From contig JALIZF010001440.1 in assembly GCA_029948255.1 (NCBI GenBank), positions 206,001 through 270,000 of the forward strand: a stretch of 64,000 nucleotides of DNA. Direction: 5' to 3'. The DNA is from Telmatactis stephensoni (taxonomy: Eukaryota > Cnidaria > Anthozoa > Actiniaria > Isophelliidae). The notes beneath the pieces are model-generated. The model was given only the letters and a program-made list of their open reading frames with translations. It was not told where the DNA came from and ran no database searches. The translations under genes and the position numbers were made by a program. The first letter of the stretch is position 1; each line of letters begins with the position of its first letter. Below are positions 13,541-26,700 of the stretch, in pieces.

Positions 13541-13677
13541 CTTGGCTTTCCGAGCGGCGTAGGCAGAAGCGGAAGCAACATACGCATTTCCCGAGGGAAG
13601 ATCTAGACAATGAACAATGCATTACTGATTCTGCGTATGTTGCATCATCTTCTGCCTCCGTCGCTCGTGAAAACCAG
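13541..13677. mobile_element. Short inverted-repeat transposon (TTTTCACGAGCG family), copy 1
   Basis: It has GAAGCGGAAGCAACATACGC on the left and CGCTCGTGAAAACCAG at the right end; the left end is eroded. The better copy lies at 54094-54225. It is non-coding. Confidence 0.55.
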
Positions 13678-13699
13678 ACTTTACTCTTTTATTGTTATT

Positions 13700-16600
13700 T
13701 CATGCGTTGGCTTCATCACCGGTGAGTACTTGGTGTATGCAACACCAAGTGTATCAAAAGATGATACATCCATTGATATACAATATATTTGATACACTTG
13801 GTCTTGCATACAATTGGTACTGCATACATCAAGTATTTTCCTCACGGACAAGCCTAGCAGTAAATTGGTTGTTAGGTGTAGGCCACTAATGACGTCATCA
13901 TATCATGTAAAAATATTTTCAAAAGCAATCATTTACAGGACAGCAGATTGGTCACGTGATGCTTTTGTTTGCTCTGTAGCAATGACCGCCAGCTACGCGG
14001 GCTACCATTTTGTTTGCTTTCGTTTTCATGTTAATTGTCGAACTCAATTGAATTGAATTTATTACTCTTCATCATATATTACATAATCAAGATAGAGATA
14101 AACAGATATTGGGCATAAATTTAGTGAAAACTAATTACATGTCCATATATACGGATTTAGTTGAAAGCATCACGAACTTAAATATCAAAACAAGAGATAA
14201 AAGTAGTGTATAAATAAGCAAAGGAAATACCGAAAAGTTCGTGACGGTCGATAAGTTGAACTGTACTTGTCAGACGGTGAGTCACTGATGGCTATGCATC
14301 GATAGCCAAATGGGTCTGAAATTCAGCCCGCCCCTGGCCACTTACTGGCCATTTCTTCGATAAAATACTATATAAACTATATATGAATAGTTGCATAAGG
14401 TTTGACTGAACATAGTTACTAACTATGGACTGAATGATAGTTTTTGCAAATGGCAAAAATATCGTTGCGCAAGACATAAGATGCAACGTGACTTACATAA
14501 CAGTGAAATAACACGTGAACCGGCATTGCAACATAAAAATCCTATTTGTGCCTAATATTCAATTCAATTTATTAAGTTGTGATTTTTAGATATTTTCTTA
14601 TTGACAAATTTTTTTCCTATCACAAAACTGGGCAAAATTCTCAAATTTGTTAAATTCTTTATTGTTGAAAATACGTTTTGTGTATCTTTCTTTCTTTGTC
14701 TTTCTTTTTTCTTCTCCTTCTTTTGCCGTTTTGCTTAATGATTCAACATGTGAGCCAAACGGTGCACATCAAATGATATTTCCAGTCTTATAACGTTAGT
14801 GATCTACTTTGCGGCTCTTTTTGTGGTCTAAAATGGGATGCTTTTAAAACCCACTCTCTCAAGTCTTCACTTTTTGTTACTCTTAGCCTAGCCATTTACT
14901 CGAAAATATAGTATCTAATGTATATAAACATATACATCAATATGTTGGTATAGCGTATTTTCTATGTAAATATTCAAATGCCCTAAAATAGTAAATTTTT
15001 AAGGACAAACCACATACACATCCGGAAGACGTCGTTAGGGTTAGCCAATACCTCATCACCGCATCAAAAAAGTAAAACTAAAATACAGCTAGCATTCCCG
15101 CACATGAAATCCCGCTTCCCGAAAGTGAAATGGCCGATTGTTTTGGTCGTTTGGCGACTTTGGTAGATGTATCTGAAAAACCGAAATCACCGAAAAGATT
15201 TACTGAGTTTTACCAAATACTGTAGCTCTAAACCATCGTAAAACGAAATTTCTCGTAATATCGCACAAAAAATCGTCCAATAGGCGCAAAGCCCCACGTT
15301 CCAATCCACCCGGGATCTCCCTACCCTCCCAGAATAATATGTTGTGGATCATTTTACATTCATTCAAATCAGGGCTAGTGTTGTGTATGGAGAGAGAGAG
15401 AGAGCTAACTGTTTACAATCCTTATAAAAGAAGATCAAAATTTTGCAGATGTAATATGAATAATGTACAAAGCTAAGGCAACACTTTCTTGTCACTTATT
15501 CTAAGACCTTGTTTGTTGGTAAAACGTATCGCTAATGTGGGCTAGAATATCCACAGCTGATAGTATCAACAAGAAGTCCTAACATTATGCTCTTTAATTA
15601 GTAGCTTTAATTAAAATCAATATCGTTAACTTCTAAGCAAGACCGGAAAATGGTACATGATCGATTTTTCGTAACCGAGGTTGAGATCACGTGATCATGA
15701 ATTAATCGGAAACGAAACGTGACCTCAGCTGAAACAAGTGGTTGGGAAATTTGATCTTGTAACATAACTATATAAGACTATATAAGAGAAAAACTGATTC
15801 AATGCTGAGGAAACTAATGGATTTATCGTAGGTAAACTTGTCAATCATTGTGCAGGATGTTAAGCGGATGGATTTTTCAGACAGATACTAAAACAGAAAT
15901 GGAAAAGTTTTCAGCGTTTCTCCGCTTTTTGGAAGAAAATGACGGGCAAATTTTGTAAAAGGAACTTTATTTATTAAAGCACATATGGCAAAAAAGAAAA
16001 TAGCTAGTTTTGATTAAGGAAACAACTATTAATCCAGTGATTCTCACTCGGTTCATTGGTATTAGGTATTTCTAGAATCTACGCATGATATTCATACAAC
16101 TTCCACAGAAAACAAATGATAGTAATAGTACTTGAGATAACTGAAATGGCAATTCAAGTCTACTTCTTGATGTTTTGATGGAGAGGAAGAGCAAGTTATA
16201 TAACTGAGAAGATCGGATTTATCAGTGCCGTGACTGAATGAAATTCTCTACAGAATTTTGACACAATTGAGCAAACGAAAGCACGTTATATAGGTAGCTC
16301 TTGCAAATGAATGTTGAATGTCCATATACTATCACAAAAGTACTTACCTAAGGCTAGTCTTCTCTTACTTAGTATTCGTTGTTTGCCCAAGGTGTTAACA
16401 TATGATGTCTCAATTCTAATAGTGTCATTACCTTTATGTATACAGCACTCAATTCGCCTTCAGCTCTAGGCTATTGTAAGTGCATTTTCAATATTGATGA
16501 ACTACTCGTTTGGAATAATTGCTTCCTGTGGTCAGTGCGAGTATTGGCTGAAATTTGCCGTTGCCAATGGAACCGTGACTTAAGATTGATGTAAAAGGTG

Positions 16601-17280
16601 TGGGCTATAACTCGTAATTACTGCCTTAATTGAATACTCTAGTTTAATAACATCAGACTTCATTTATATACGTCAAACATGATTTACTTAGCTGATACCG
16701 GAATTATAACCAGTACCATACAATGTAAAATGGGAAATTTACTACCAAAACAAAAGGAAGCCTTCCTAAATAGTGTTGTTCGTGAAATAATGAGCTAGGC
16801 CAAATGTTTTCTCTGCAAATACTTCTGCATTCGTTATAAAAATATTTTTTTGACTAAATTGTACTCGCACCAAAGACTTACTAACGAATAGAGTGAGGCC
16901 TATTTTTAGAAATGCCGGTCACAAATAACTGATAAGAATTATTTACCATGTCACTTTAAAACCAGCCACTGCAACCAAAACAATGACCGAACTAGTTACG
17001 ACATTTTCGAGATCTCATTATTATTCTAACTCCATCGATGTATTTTTGTATTGTATTATTTTGCTGGTTCCTTATGTATCACCAAAATCATTTGGAAGAT
17101 TTTGACAAAAAATAAATGTGAAAAACTATGGCCAAGAAATGTGACGTGAATGTATTGTCTAGATATATATCTGCACTATCGAATAACTTTCAATCATGGC
17201 CTCTCGTTTTTCAATAAGAAATAGTTTTAACGTAGTGCAAAGTTTTGCATGCTTTTAGTGTTTGTACTCTAGTACATCAA
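13700..17280. other. Gene-free stretch
   Basis: I find no supportable exon. The sequence is AT-rich with short poly-T/poly-A runs and a small (GA)n run near 15390-15402. Open frames are all below about 80 codons and look random. Confidence 0.5.
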
Positions 17281-17282
17281 TA

Positions 17283-17444
17283 CAGCAGTTTTCGTATGAC
17301 TGTGAAAACGGAATGGTCACGGCACGGCACCGCACGGTCACGGTCACGGTCACGGCAGGAATTTTAAATTATTTTTATAGAAATCACGCCACTGACAATG
17401 TCACGGCTCGGAACGGTCCGTTTCACACTCATACGGAAACTCTT
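17283..17444. mobile_element. Short inverted-repeat transposon (GTTTTCGTATGAG family), copy 2
   Basis: The ends are CAGTTTTCGTATGACTGTG and CACACTCATACGGAAACT. The interior has repeated GGTCACGGTCACGG units. It is the same family as 10085-10229 and 57078-57176. A trinucleotide (GAT)n tract follows at about 17451-17487. Confidence 0.7.
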
Positions 17445-17918
17445 ATGATAAAATGATGATGATAACGATGATGATGACGATGGTGATGCTATAAAGGAAA
17501 TTATCATATGCCCAACAAAATGTCTGCATTCTGATTGGTCCAGAGCAAATGCATAAATAGGTAATAGAGTGCTGTTTGAATCCGAATTAATAGCACTCTT
17601 TGAAGTTTATAGAGACACACACTTTTTAAATATATATATTTATAGGAGCCCATGATTATGTATTAACATTTTAACAAGGTTTTTCCTGCACTATCAGTTA
17701 ATTTTATTATTTGAATAAAATTTGAAAAGCTGAGACAGGAAGCCATTCAAATGTAATGTTAGTTTTGTCTTGTGATTGGCGCGCGCTTATTTTTTTGTTT
17801 TGTTGTTAATTTTGTTGTGTTGTTGTTGTTGTTGTTTCTTTTTTCTTTTTCTTTCTTTTTTTTTTTTTTTGTATTTTGTTGAGTATATTATCAATAAAAA
17901 ATTGCATAAACTGCTCGT

Positions 17919-17995
17919 GCAATTCGGGATTTATGGTCACTTATGATGATGCTTTGAAAGATATCAAAATTGCACGTGCCCATAAATCCCGAATC
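17919..17995. repeat. Hairpin-forming inverted repeat
   Basis: ATTCGGGATTTATGG on the left is matched by its reverse complement CCATAAATCCCGAAT on the right, around a spacer of about 45 bases. It may be a very short MITE. Confidence 0.65.
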
Positions 17996-17999
17996 ACTC

Positions 18000-20900
18000 A
18001 CGTTTATACGATTTCCTATACAAATACGAAAAACATGCTAACAAGAGTTCCGTGCCATGTCGTATATATAGAATAATATACACAAATTTAAAGCATAATA
18101 ATCAGATTAAGAACGTGAGAAATTCAATGGAGCGAAAACTACGTGCATGCGTCATGCTCACGTATCACTGAAATCACGTCAGCTGGATGACGTCACGATA
18201 AGTGGTTGTCAGTGATAAACGAGCCAGAATGTTTTTAATTGATCTGATGTGTGAAATGTTTCTATGGAGGGACTTACTGGTTATGAGATAAAACTGATCA
18301 AATTCATTAAAACCAAACCATGGATGATAATGGACGAGATTTTCATTTCCATTTGCTTCACTTTTACGTCCCTAGCCGGACATGTGTAATATCCAAAAGT
18401 CTGCGCATTTTAATTAAAAAAACACACCACGGCTACCTCTACCTCTACACTAATCAAGATCACTTTGAAAACCCATCAAAAACCTATCAAAAGCGCATGA
18501 AATGAATATTTTCCGCGCACATTAACATGCTTTCTCTGCCACAAAAACGCTGAATTCAATTTTGAGCAACGTTGAATATGGTTAAATATAGAGACCAAAC
18601 AACCATCGTGTTATAAGCGTTTTCGAAAAGCTGTGTTTTCAACGACGTGGACAAAGCTTTGTTTTGTGTTGACATAGCCTAACATTTTCACAAATTTCGT
18701 TTTGATAAAAATATTAAAAAACTATCGTAAATTTTCTTTCCATTGAGTCTTTGATGATTTTTATCCTACGTATACATATTTATTTGGTACTATTTTGTAC
18801 TGAATAGTGCGAAGTATCGCATGCTGTGAGTGTTTGTACTCCATTGATATATATCTGGAAAACGCTCATAACAAAACATTATATTTAAGCGCACAAAATT
18901 TAAGTGCATGTACTGACCATAACAGCTGTTAGTAGACTTATTGTTTTTGAATATACACTGTTTACAGTAGAGCTATTAAAGTTTTAGCAGCAGCTTTCTA
19001 AATAGTAAAACGTATACGGAAGCTTATAATGAATTGTTGGTGTTGTTGAACACGGAAGCTTATAATAAACTGTTGTTGTTATTGTTGTTCGTATTTCCGA
19101 AAACTTTCTGCCTACGTCACTGTGCTTAGAACAAAAGGTTTAAGCTAGCTTCCGTAAATAATCTAATTGACGCCCACTCTCTAATAAATGCCTTATATCT
19201 AATTAACGCCTCCTTAAAATTCAAAATTTGTTTTTAAACACCTCTCTCTAATAAACGCCTTCTAAAAGGCTATCCGCAAAGGCCAAGAAGAGCACAATAC
19301 ATTCCCAGTTCATATTAGCCAATCAGGTTCTTGCTTGATCATCTTGTTCTGAGTCTAGCTCAAAGTAAGGATTATGCTCCTTGATGTCTCGAATGAGGCC
19401 AACGTACTTCTGGTTGACGACAATTTGGACATTAATATTGAAAACTAATTGAATACATTCTGGTTATTTCTCTTTTGATATTTCTTATACCTTGTTTACT
19501 TTTGTTTTGTAAACCATTGCTGTAAAAGTTGATAAATGCCTCTCTCCAATACACGCCTCTTATCTTTTAAATGCCACCCTGAAATCGTCAAAATTTAATA
19601 AGCGCCCCCTAGCGTTAATTAGATCACTTACGGTAAAGATAAAATATGTTGGAAGATTCGGCATGGCTTGAAAAGAGTTGTTCAACACGGATCGGCGGTG
19701 AATGGTAGCTATGGAAACCCCATTCAGTTGAGAAAATGAGCAATAGATAATATCAATATAATGGGCAATAATAATAACAAAAATGAGAACCAATACCTCG
19801 ATCGATATATTAAAATATCAGTTTTAAGGTTTGGTTTGCATCGTGGCAAACAGGTCAAACAGAGGATTTCGTGAGGTTCTTAGTGAACACTTTTGCTTCT
19901 AATTAACTTTTTTTCGCATTTGCAGGTGATTCTATTCACATTTTAATCTTAATATTTGCTCTGAATGTTATTTCACCTGATTGAATTTCTGATATCTCTT
20001 CTAACTTGTTTTTTAAATAGATTTGTTTTGAAATCCAACTTATACTGAAACTATAAGACTAGATGATTAATCGGCTGACTATGAAATGGCAACTACAAAA
20101 ACATAAATATTAAAGTGTCACTATTGTTGAAAACATGGTAGACCCAATTAAACGTGCTATATGATAATAACAACTAGCACCTTAGCTTAGTTTAAATTTT
20201 AACAAGTCTTTTAAATAGTGTTAGTTCTTAAGGGCCTTCCAATAAGCAAATCTTTATGATAGATATTCTACGGCAAATGGATTTCTCCATATCTACACGA
20301 TCAAATTTCATATCACAAATCTGCATTTGATATATGAAATTTGGCAATTTTCTCATCCATTCCAGCAAAAAAAAAATTCTCTAGTAAAAATTTGTCATAG
20401 AAAATTCAGTTGCCTGTCGTGTGGAAGGACCTAATTTAATATTACCCAGTAACCAGAATCAGTCCTAAAAACGATGTTTACTGTGTAACTTAACATGGAA
20501 GAACAACCGGTTTGACTCATTCTTGTTCAGTTCACTATAGGAAAAATGCGGGGGAAAATGTCCTAAAATTGCAATGTATTTGAACTAACAATATTATAAT
20601 CATAGAAATTGACTGATTGAAAAGCTTGTCGTTAAGAAAATACTCAATTTCATGGGAGAACAAGAAGTAAAAGCAAATCGTACTCTACCTGCACTTTTTT
20701 AAAATCCCTTGCCGGATCTCGGCCGTTGAAGACTGACTAGTTAATGGCCAAGTGCTTGACTGAAAACTAACGTAACGAGAAACTCGATGATAACAACAAT
20801 TCCGGTTTTCGTCGTATACACTGATTGTTAATAAAAGAGCCTCAAGACAAGTTTGATTGGTTGTTTACTCTACTCCCCAAAAAATGATTAGTAACGACTC

Positions 20901-22218
20901 TTCAATATAAAGTATGGCCTTTCCACTAGAGTAAATTCTCTATGACAAATTTTCTTTCACAAATAACTTTTGCTAGTGTAGATGAGAAAATTTGACCAGA
21001 TTTCAATACAATAAATGCATTTGTAGACGGGAAAAATCCATTTGTCATACAAAGTTTGTCAGAAAACTTGCTAGTGTAAGGGCCATAACTCAACTGCTTT
21101 TGTATAAAAAACATCTCTAGAAAAGATAATTACGCTACAACCAATCTCCTTCCTTAAAGTGGGGCGACGATGAAATCTTTGAAAGACGCGGATTTTTCGG
21201 ATTAAAAATCAAGATATTACTTTAGTAAGATGGAAATTCGATGTAAAAAATTTGGGGGGGAAATCATATACCTAAAATTTAGATGCTAAAATACTTAACA
21301 ATTTCTATCTGTCTCTTCTAAATAAGAAGAAAATGTTGCTTCATGGTTATAATTAATTAGGGCTGTAATTATCGGTTTGACTAAATTTTAAGTCATTTTC
21401 ATTCGTTATAAATTTTCATCCAAGTGCTTCTTTGAATAATGGCGGCCGCTGAAAGCAGAGGAAAATAGCTCCTTTGAGGACGTTCTTTTTATCGTATGAC
21501 AAGATGGCTTTGACATGTTAATATGAATGCTATAAGGATGTCAACAAATATAAGAATAATAAGGGCGTTAATTTCATCGTCGTCCCACTTTAAGCAATCA
21601 AACTGGTATTTATCCCTATGCCCACGTTTCCCATTTGTTTCGTGCAGCTGAATGAAATTCAAGGAAGTTTTTTGAAAACGTAACACTTACATTTATCTTA
21701 AAGGAGCTGAATAACAAAAACAAGATAAAATTCTGCTGCAGTGGAAAGTGGGTTTGTCCGGTAGGAAATGAAACCGGATGAAAAGACGCTGGAAAAGACG
21801 CTGGAAAATGCTCGAAAATTCGGCGGAAATTCGTAGACTCGTTCTAATTCGTTTACGACTCGTCAGTTTACAAATAAAAGCGATGTTTTAGGAAAAATAA
21901 CTTTTCACGGACAGCCCGCTTAACTTTCAAGATTTACAATGGTTTTATCTAAAACCACCAAAATGGTTTTATTTAAAACTTCCGAGTATGAGCAACTGCG
22001 TTTTTCACCCATGTCGTAAGAACTGATTACATTGCTCCAGAGGAAGCACATACGAACCATAATTAATGGAAAACTTTCAAACTTTGTCAATTTTATTTCA
22101 ATTGATAATTGCTAACTCAACTTAAAGCTTCACACATTATTGGAACCTATAGAATAAAAAAGAGACAAATTATCAGATGCTACAAACGCGTGAATCAACC
22201 CAGTATATTGCCTCCTAC
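18000..22218. other. Gene-free stretch downstream of the array
   Basis: I see no exon. At 19165-19275 and 19535-19610 there are loosely repeated units of the form CTCTAATAAACGCC. A possible inverted-repeat element lies at about 20230-20440, and a related one at about 20912-21085 (GGCCTTTCCAC and GTAAGGGCC ends). Any downstream 3' untranslated exon of gene A would lie in the right part of this stretch, but I cannot place it. Confidence 0.45.
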
Positions 22219-23708
22219 CTTTGTCCTTCTCATATGACTAACACTTGACGTTGTCGACGAGTTTTTGATCCAGTGACAAAGACCCAGCAATGAGGGTATT
22301 ACTGAGATTAAGTTCTCTGAGTTTGCAAACTTGTTCTTGTTCAGCTGGAGTTAAATCGTTTGCTTCAGGGCAGCCCTTTATGAGACTCTTTGCTTCCGCC
22401 TGGGTTTGAATGTTTTAAAGAGAAAGGCATTGCGCTTTAAAGAATGATGGTTGAAAAAAAAGACGCTGCGATCTCGTACCTTAAGCCCGCGTTACTTTCG
22501 ACCAGCAGCGAATAACGAGGCGCTGGCCGAGAGTTACGGGGACTCTGGGTACGAGATTGAAAACTTTATTGTCATGCGTGGTTGTACCTTCTCGACCAGT
22601 CATGCACCTAGGGCTTGAAATATCAGAACGTTTTATATGATGACCCTGGCCGACGATACTAGCTAAAACCATAAAAACATTACCTCAGATAGCCCCATCT
22701 TCGTAGCAATCACAGCGGCGTCGAAACCATCTTTCATAAACGAACAAGCAATGTCCTTCTTTGCTGGGTTGTTAAGGACACATTCTTCGTTTACATTTTC
22801 TCTCTTAGCCACATCTTGCCAAGCCTTTAGCAAATCCTCTTTGTTGACATATCTGACAAAATTATATTCTTGAATGAGAATTTTGGCGATTTTTTTGCAG
22901 AATTCTTTTGACAATCATGTGACGTACATTATAGTATGTGCTAATTTTGGTGAATGCGTTGTTTGTTCATAATTTCATCCTGTGCAATATTTTCATATCG
23001 GATCAAAATCAAACACGTGCAATATAAAAATGAGAATACGAATTACGCGTTTGTATTTTTCCTGTGTCGTTTGTCGTTGAAACTAGTGTTCCTTTTACTT
23101 TCCTCTGTGTTTGTGTGTGTGTTTTTGGGGTGTTTTTTTTTTATCTTTATCAAGCCGCGAGGCGGGGAGACGTTTACATTTACGAGTCAACGTCTCGCCG
23201 CTTTGCGGCTCGATAAATAGAGACAAAAGACGGAAAAAAGCGAGAAATGCCTCGGAAACAAGGAGCTATTAAAAACAGCTAGGAGCTAGTATTAAAAACA
23301 GAAGACTGCAAACTGCTCATTGATAAACATAATCACATAAAAATAAAAGGTACTTTCCAGCCTTGCCGATCCTTAGAAAGTCCGCCCTTTTTTATCAGTT
23401 TTAGTTCAAGTTTCCCTAACATCTTTATGTAGGTACCTGTAACCAGTCTTCCTGGCGCAGTTCTGAGGACTATTGGGATTTTTTTCATCGTCGTGATCAA
23501 AGATCTCACGAGCTTCCTTGAAGATAGTATCAAACGAACCAGTTCCTTTTCTACACGAGCTAACTATGTAATTCACCATCTTTACCTGACATCAGTGGAA
23601 ATAAAATTTAAAATATATAGACAACCATAGAGCTAGAACTATAGACCAAACAGTTCAAAACCCTCTTTGAGGGGTTGTTGTTAAAAAGTTACTGATGCAA
23701 AATAACGA

Positions 23709-23774
<66 letters not shown>

Positions 23775-26700
23775 CGTCAATGGACGCTGAAAAAGAAAAG
23801 AGAAAATGCCACAAAATGCACAACATCATTTTTTGTGCACTTAAAGAATCAAAGTTCAAGGTGTTGTTCGCTAAGCTGCAAACACCAAGAAATGAGGTCG
23901 ACGTTGATGTTGGCATCACACATTTAAGACTCACGGCATGAGTCTGCTGTCATCTATTTCAGAGGTTCCTTCAAATCGTGACATGCTTGAGACCTTTTCG
24001 AACCTTGTTAGTATAACAGCTAAGTGTAAAGGGTATTTTCTTCAGCGCAGTCACCAACTGTTTCTCTAACTGGTATGTTCCTTGTAGAGTTGTGTCTTCC
24101 TTGACGTTATCCAAAAAATGTTGAAGATCGACGGCAACTTTAACCTATCACAAAAAGAGCAGATATTTTATGCATTCTTTGGAAACGTTTTTCAGTTGTC
24201 ACTTTTCTATATTTTTAATTTTCATTTTTCCAGGTTTTTCAGTTGTCATTTTGTTAAGTCCGTGTTTGTTTACATATTTGTTTATGCGCTTATGCCTCCT
24301 GTAGCCGTCTACAAGAAAACAACTAAAACGCTCACCGTAAACGCAATTTTCGAAAACGCTCTCCAAAGTAAATATTTTTCAAAACTCCGTTTACGCGTTT
24401 TCGTGGGATACCCGTTTCGAAAACGTTGATGACACAGCATTAATAAATGAAATGCTCGCCGCTGTTTACAAGTTAAAGCGTTTTCGTGTGAACGGGCATA
24501 AATGCATAAAATCCAACCTTTACAAACATTAACGGATTCGTGTGGAAGCCGCTAAAACAAACTACAAACGCTGGCCATCGTTTTCGTATGGACAGAAATA
24601 TTTTGATGCATTTACAAACGTAAACGTGTAAACGTGTGGACGAGGCGAAAGAGTACGACCTTCTGAGCGGAAGGTCACGAGTTCTATTCCCAGTGACCGC
24701 GTGAAAAATGGAGAGGGGGAGGTAAAGTTGACTGCCACGATTTACCGACGTAAGGTCGTTTAGGAGCAAGTGTAGTTAAGTTGGTTAGTGCGCGACATTT
24801 TGATGCAAGAGGTCCCGAGTTCGATTCCCAGTAGACCTCACAAGTTTCAACTTCTTTCCATTCTGTGTAGCTTTAAATAGCTTTAAATGCCCTTAAAACG
24901 AAGCGCTGTTAATTTGCAAAAGGGGGTAAAAGTGCACCGCGGTTGGCTTTCTGGCATGAGAGATCAGCTTCTAGCTGAAGAAACTACTGACGCTAAACTA
25001 CTGACGTGATTTACCTTTGTTTTACCTTTACAGTTATAGCTAAATACACATGAGCTAGACGGAACGCTAATGGGCGAGTAAAATGTGCACCGTCTGCTTG
25101 CAGTCATGAGTTAAAGTAAGTAAACACTGTAAATATTCCTGCTGCTTACCAAGTCCTCGCTTGAGCCAGATATTCCTTCGACCATTTTCTTGATGTTTGC
25201 AATGACTAGTAGTGTATCATCATGGGTGATGTTTCCTCTCAGGTACTGGAATGACTAGAACAAAAATTTCAACACATTACAACAGTCTTTTAGTCTCACT
25301 ATTGTACAAAAGTACACATCACTTAGGATTAAAAGGATTAGACATGTCGTTACTGAAGCAATAGAGTGATTAAGCAAACGCGACGCGACGTTAAAGAGTT
25401 GGATGGGTGAAACACTATGTAGAACATGAGAAAATCAAGCTAAGAAACACAAGGCAGAGCCGAGCTTTTCTCTTGCTTTTCTTGTCCTCTGCATCTCCCA
25501 TCGTATTTATATCACAGTACAGAAACACTATCAGCCATTGTATATTGCTTTTATAAAGTATTTTTGACGTTTTTTGAGCAAGCCATATCTTTGTCCTCTG
25601 ATATAAATATGGTAGCCAGCCAATCAGCGCGCGCGTTATATCTCAAATATAAATCAAAGCAAAGAGACATGCGCGCGCGTTTTATGTTTTAATATTGGAG
25701 AGGCTTGGAGGGTGTGGCCGTGTGGGGCAACAAGGTGTGCATGATGTAACAGTCTATCAGACTCAATTAAGTATCCAAGAAAAGGGCTTCCTTTTATGGG
25801 TCATTTCCAAGCACTAGCAAAACAATTTTTCTATAACTATGCCGTACCTGATCCATGACGCTTTTAGCATTAGTCAAATTTCTTTCTGTCTCTTCAAAAT
25901 ACACGATGGAATTTTTCATTTGATCTCTAGCAATCCTTGCCTCCTCTTGACGAGCTTTACAAGATTGGTAGCTTTGAATAATCATATAGAGAGAAAGTCC
26001 TAAAAAAACGAAACATCAGTCAAATACTGCGAGAGTTAGTCAGGTCTACAGTCATTGTGCTCGGTTGTCTCCTGCTTTAAGGCTTAAGGCTCGCCTTAAG
26101 GCTCGTGTGTATACTAGAAAATACAAGTGATTCGTGGGATATTCCATGGTATTCCACTCAAAATCATTGTATAACTAGCATGTATAGTTTTTCTTACCAG
26201 CATTAAAGTAGTTTAAGGCGACTTTAAATCCTTTGCCAATCTGTTTCCCAATTTTAACGGCTTTTCCAAACCTCTGATTTAGTTTGGCTTTGATAGAACT
26301 GACTTTAGCTTGATACTGTTTGGCTCCTTTCGATATGTAACGACCGAGTCTTGTCTTTGGTGGGGGATCCACCATCTTGGTAGACGTCTGGGTTTCAACC
26401 TTACAATTGAAAGTAATTAGGTAACTTAGGGATAGATTAGTTGTCTACATACAAGTGCGTAATTTGGGATGGTATGGTTCAGGAGTATAACGTGAAACTT
26501 TTTTGCCACGGTAAGGCACTAGCGCGATTTAGAAAGTTCTTGAATAATGTGAATACTTAAATTAGCTACCGTTGAAGTGAAGTCGTTCAAAATAACCGAA
26601 ATAACGAAATAATGGGAATGACAGACGATAATGACTTCTAATCAAACCGCCAATGGCGAAGTAACTCGTGGATTGACCGAAATGACCACAGGAAGCCCAA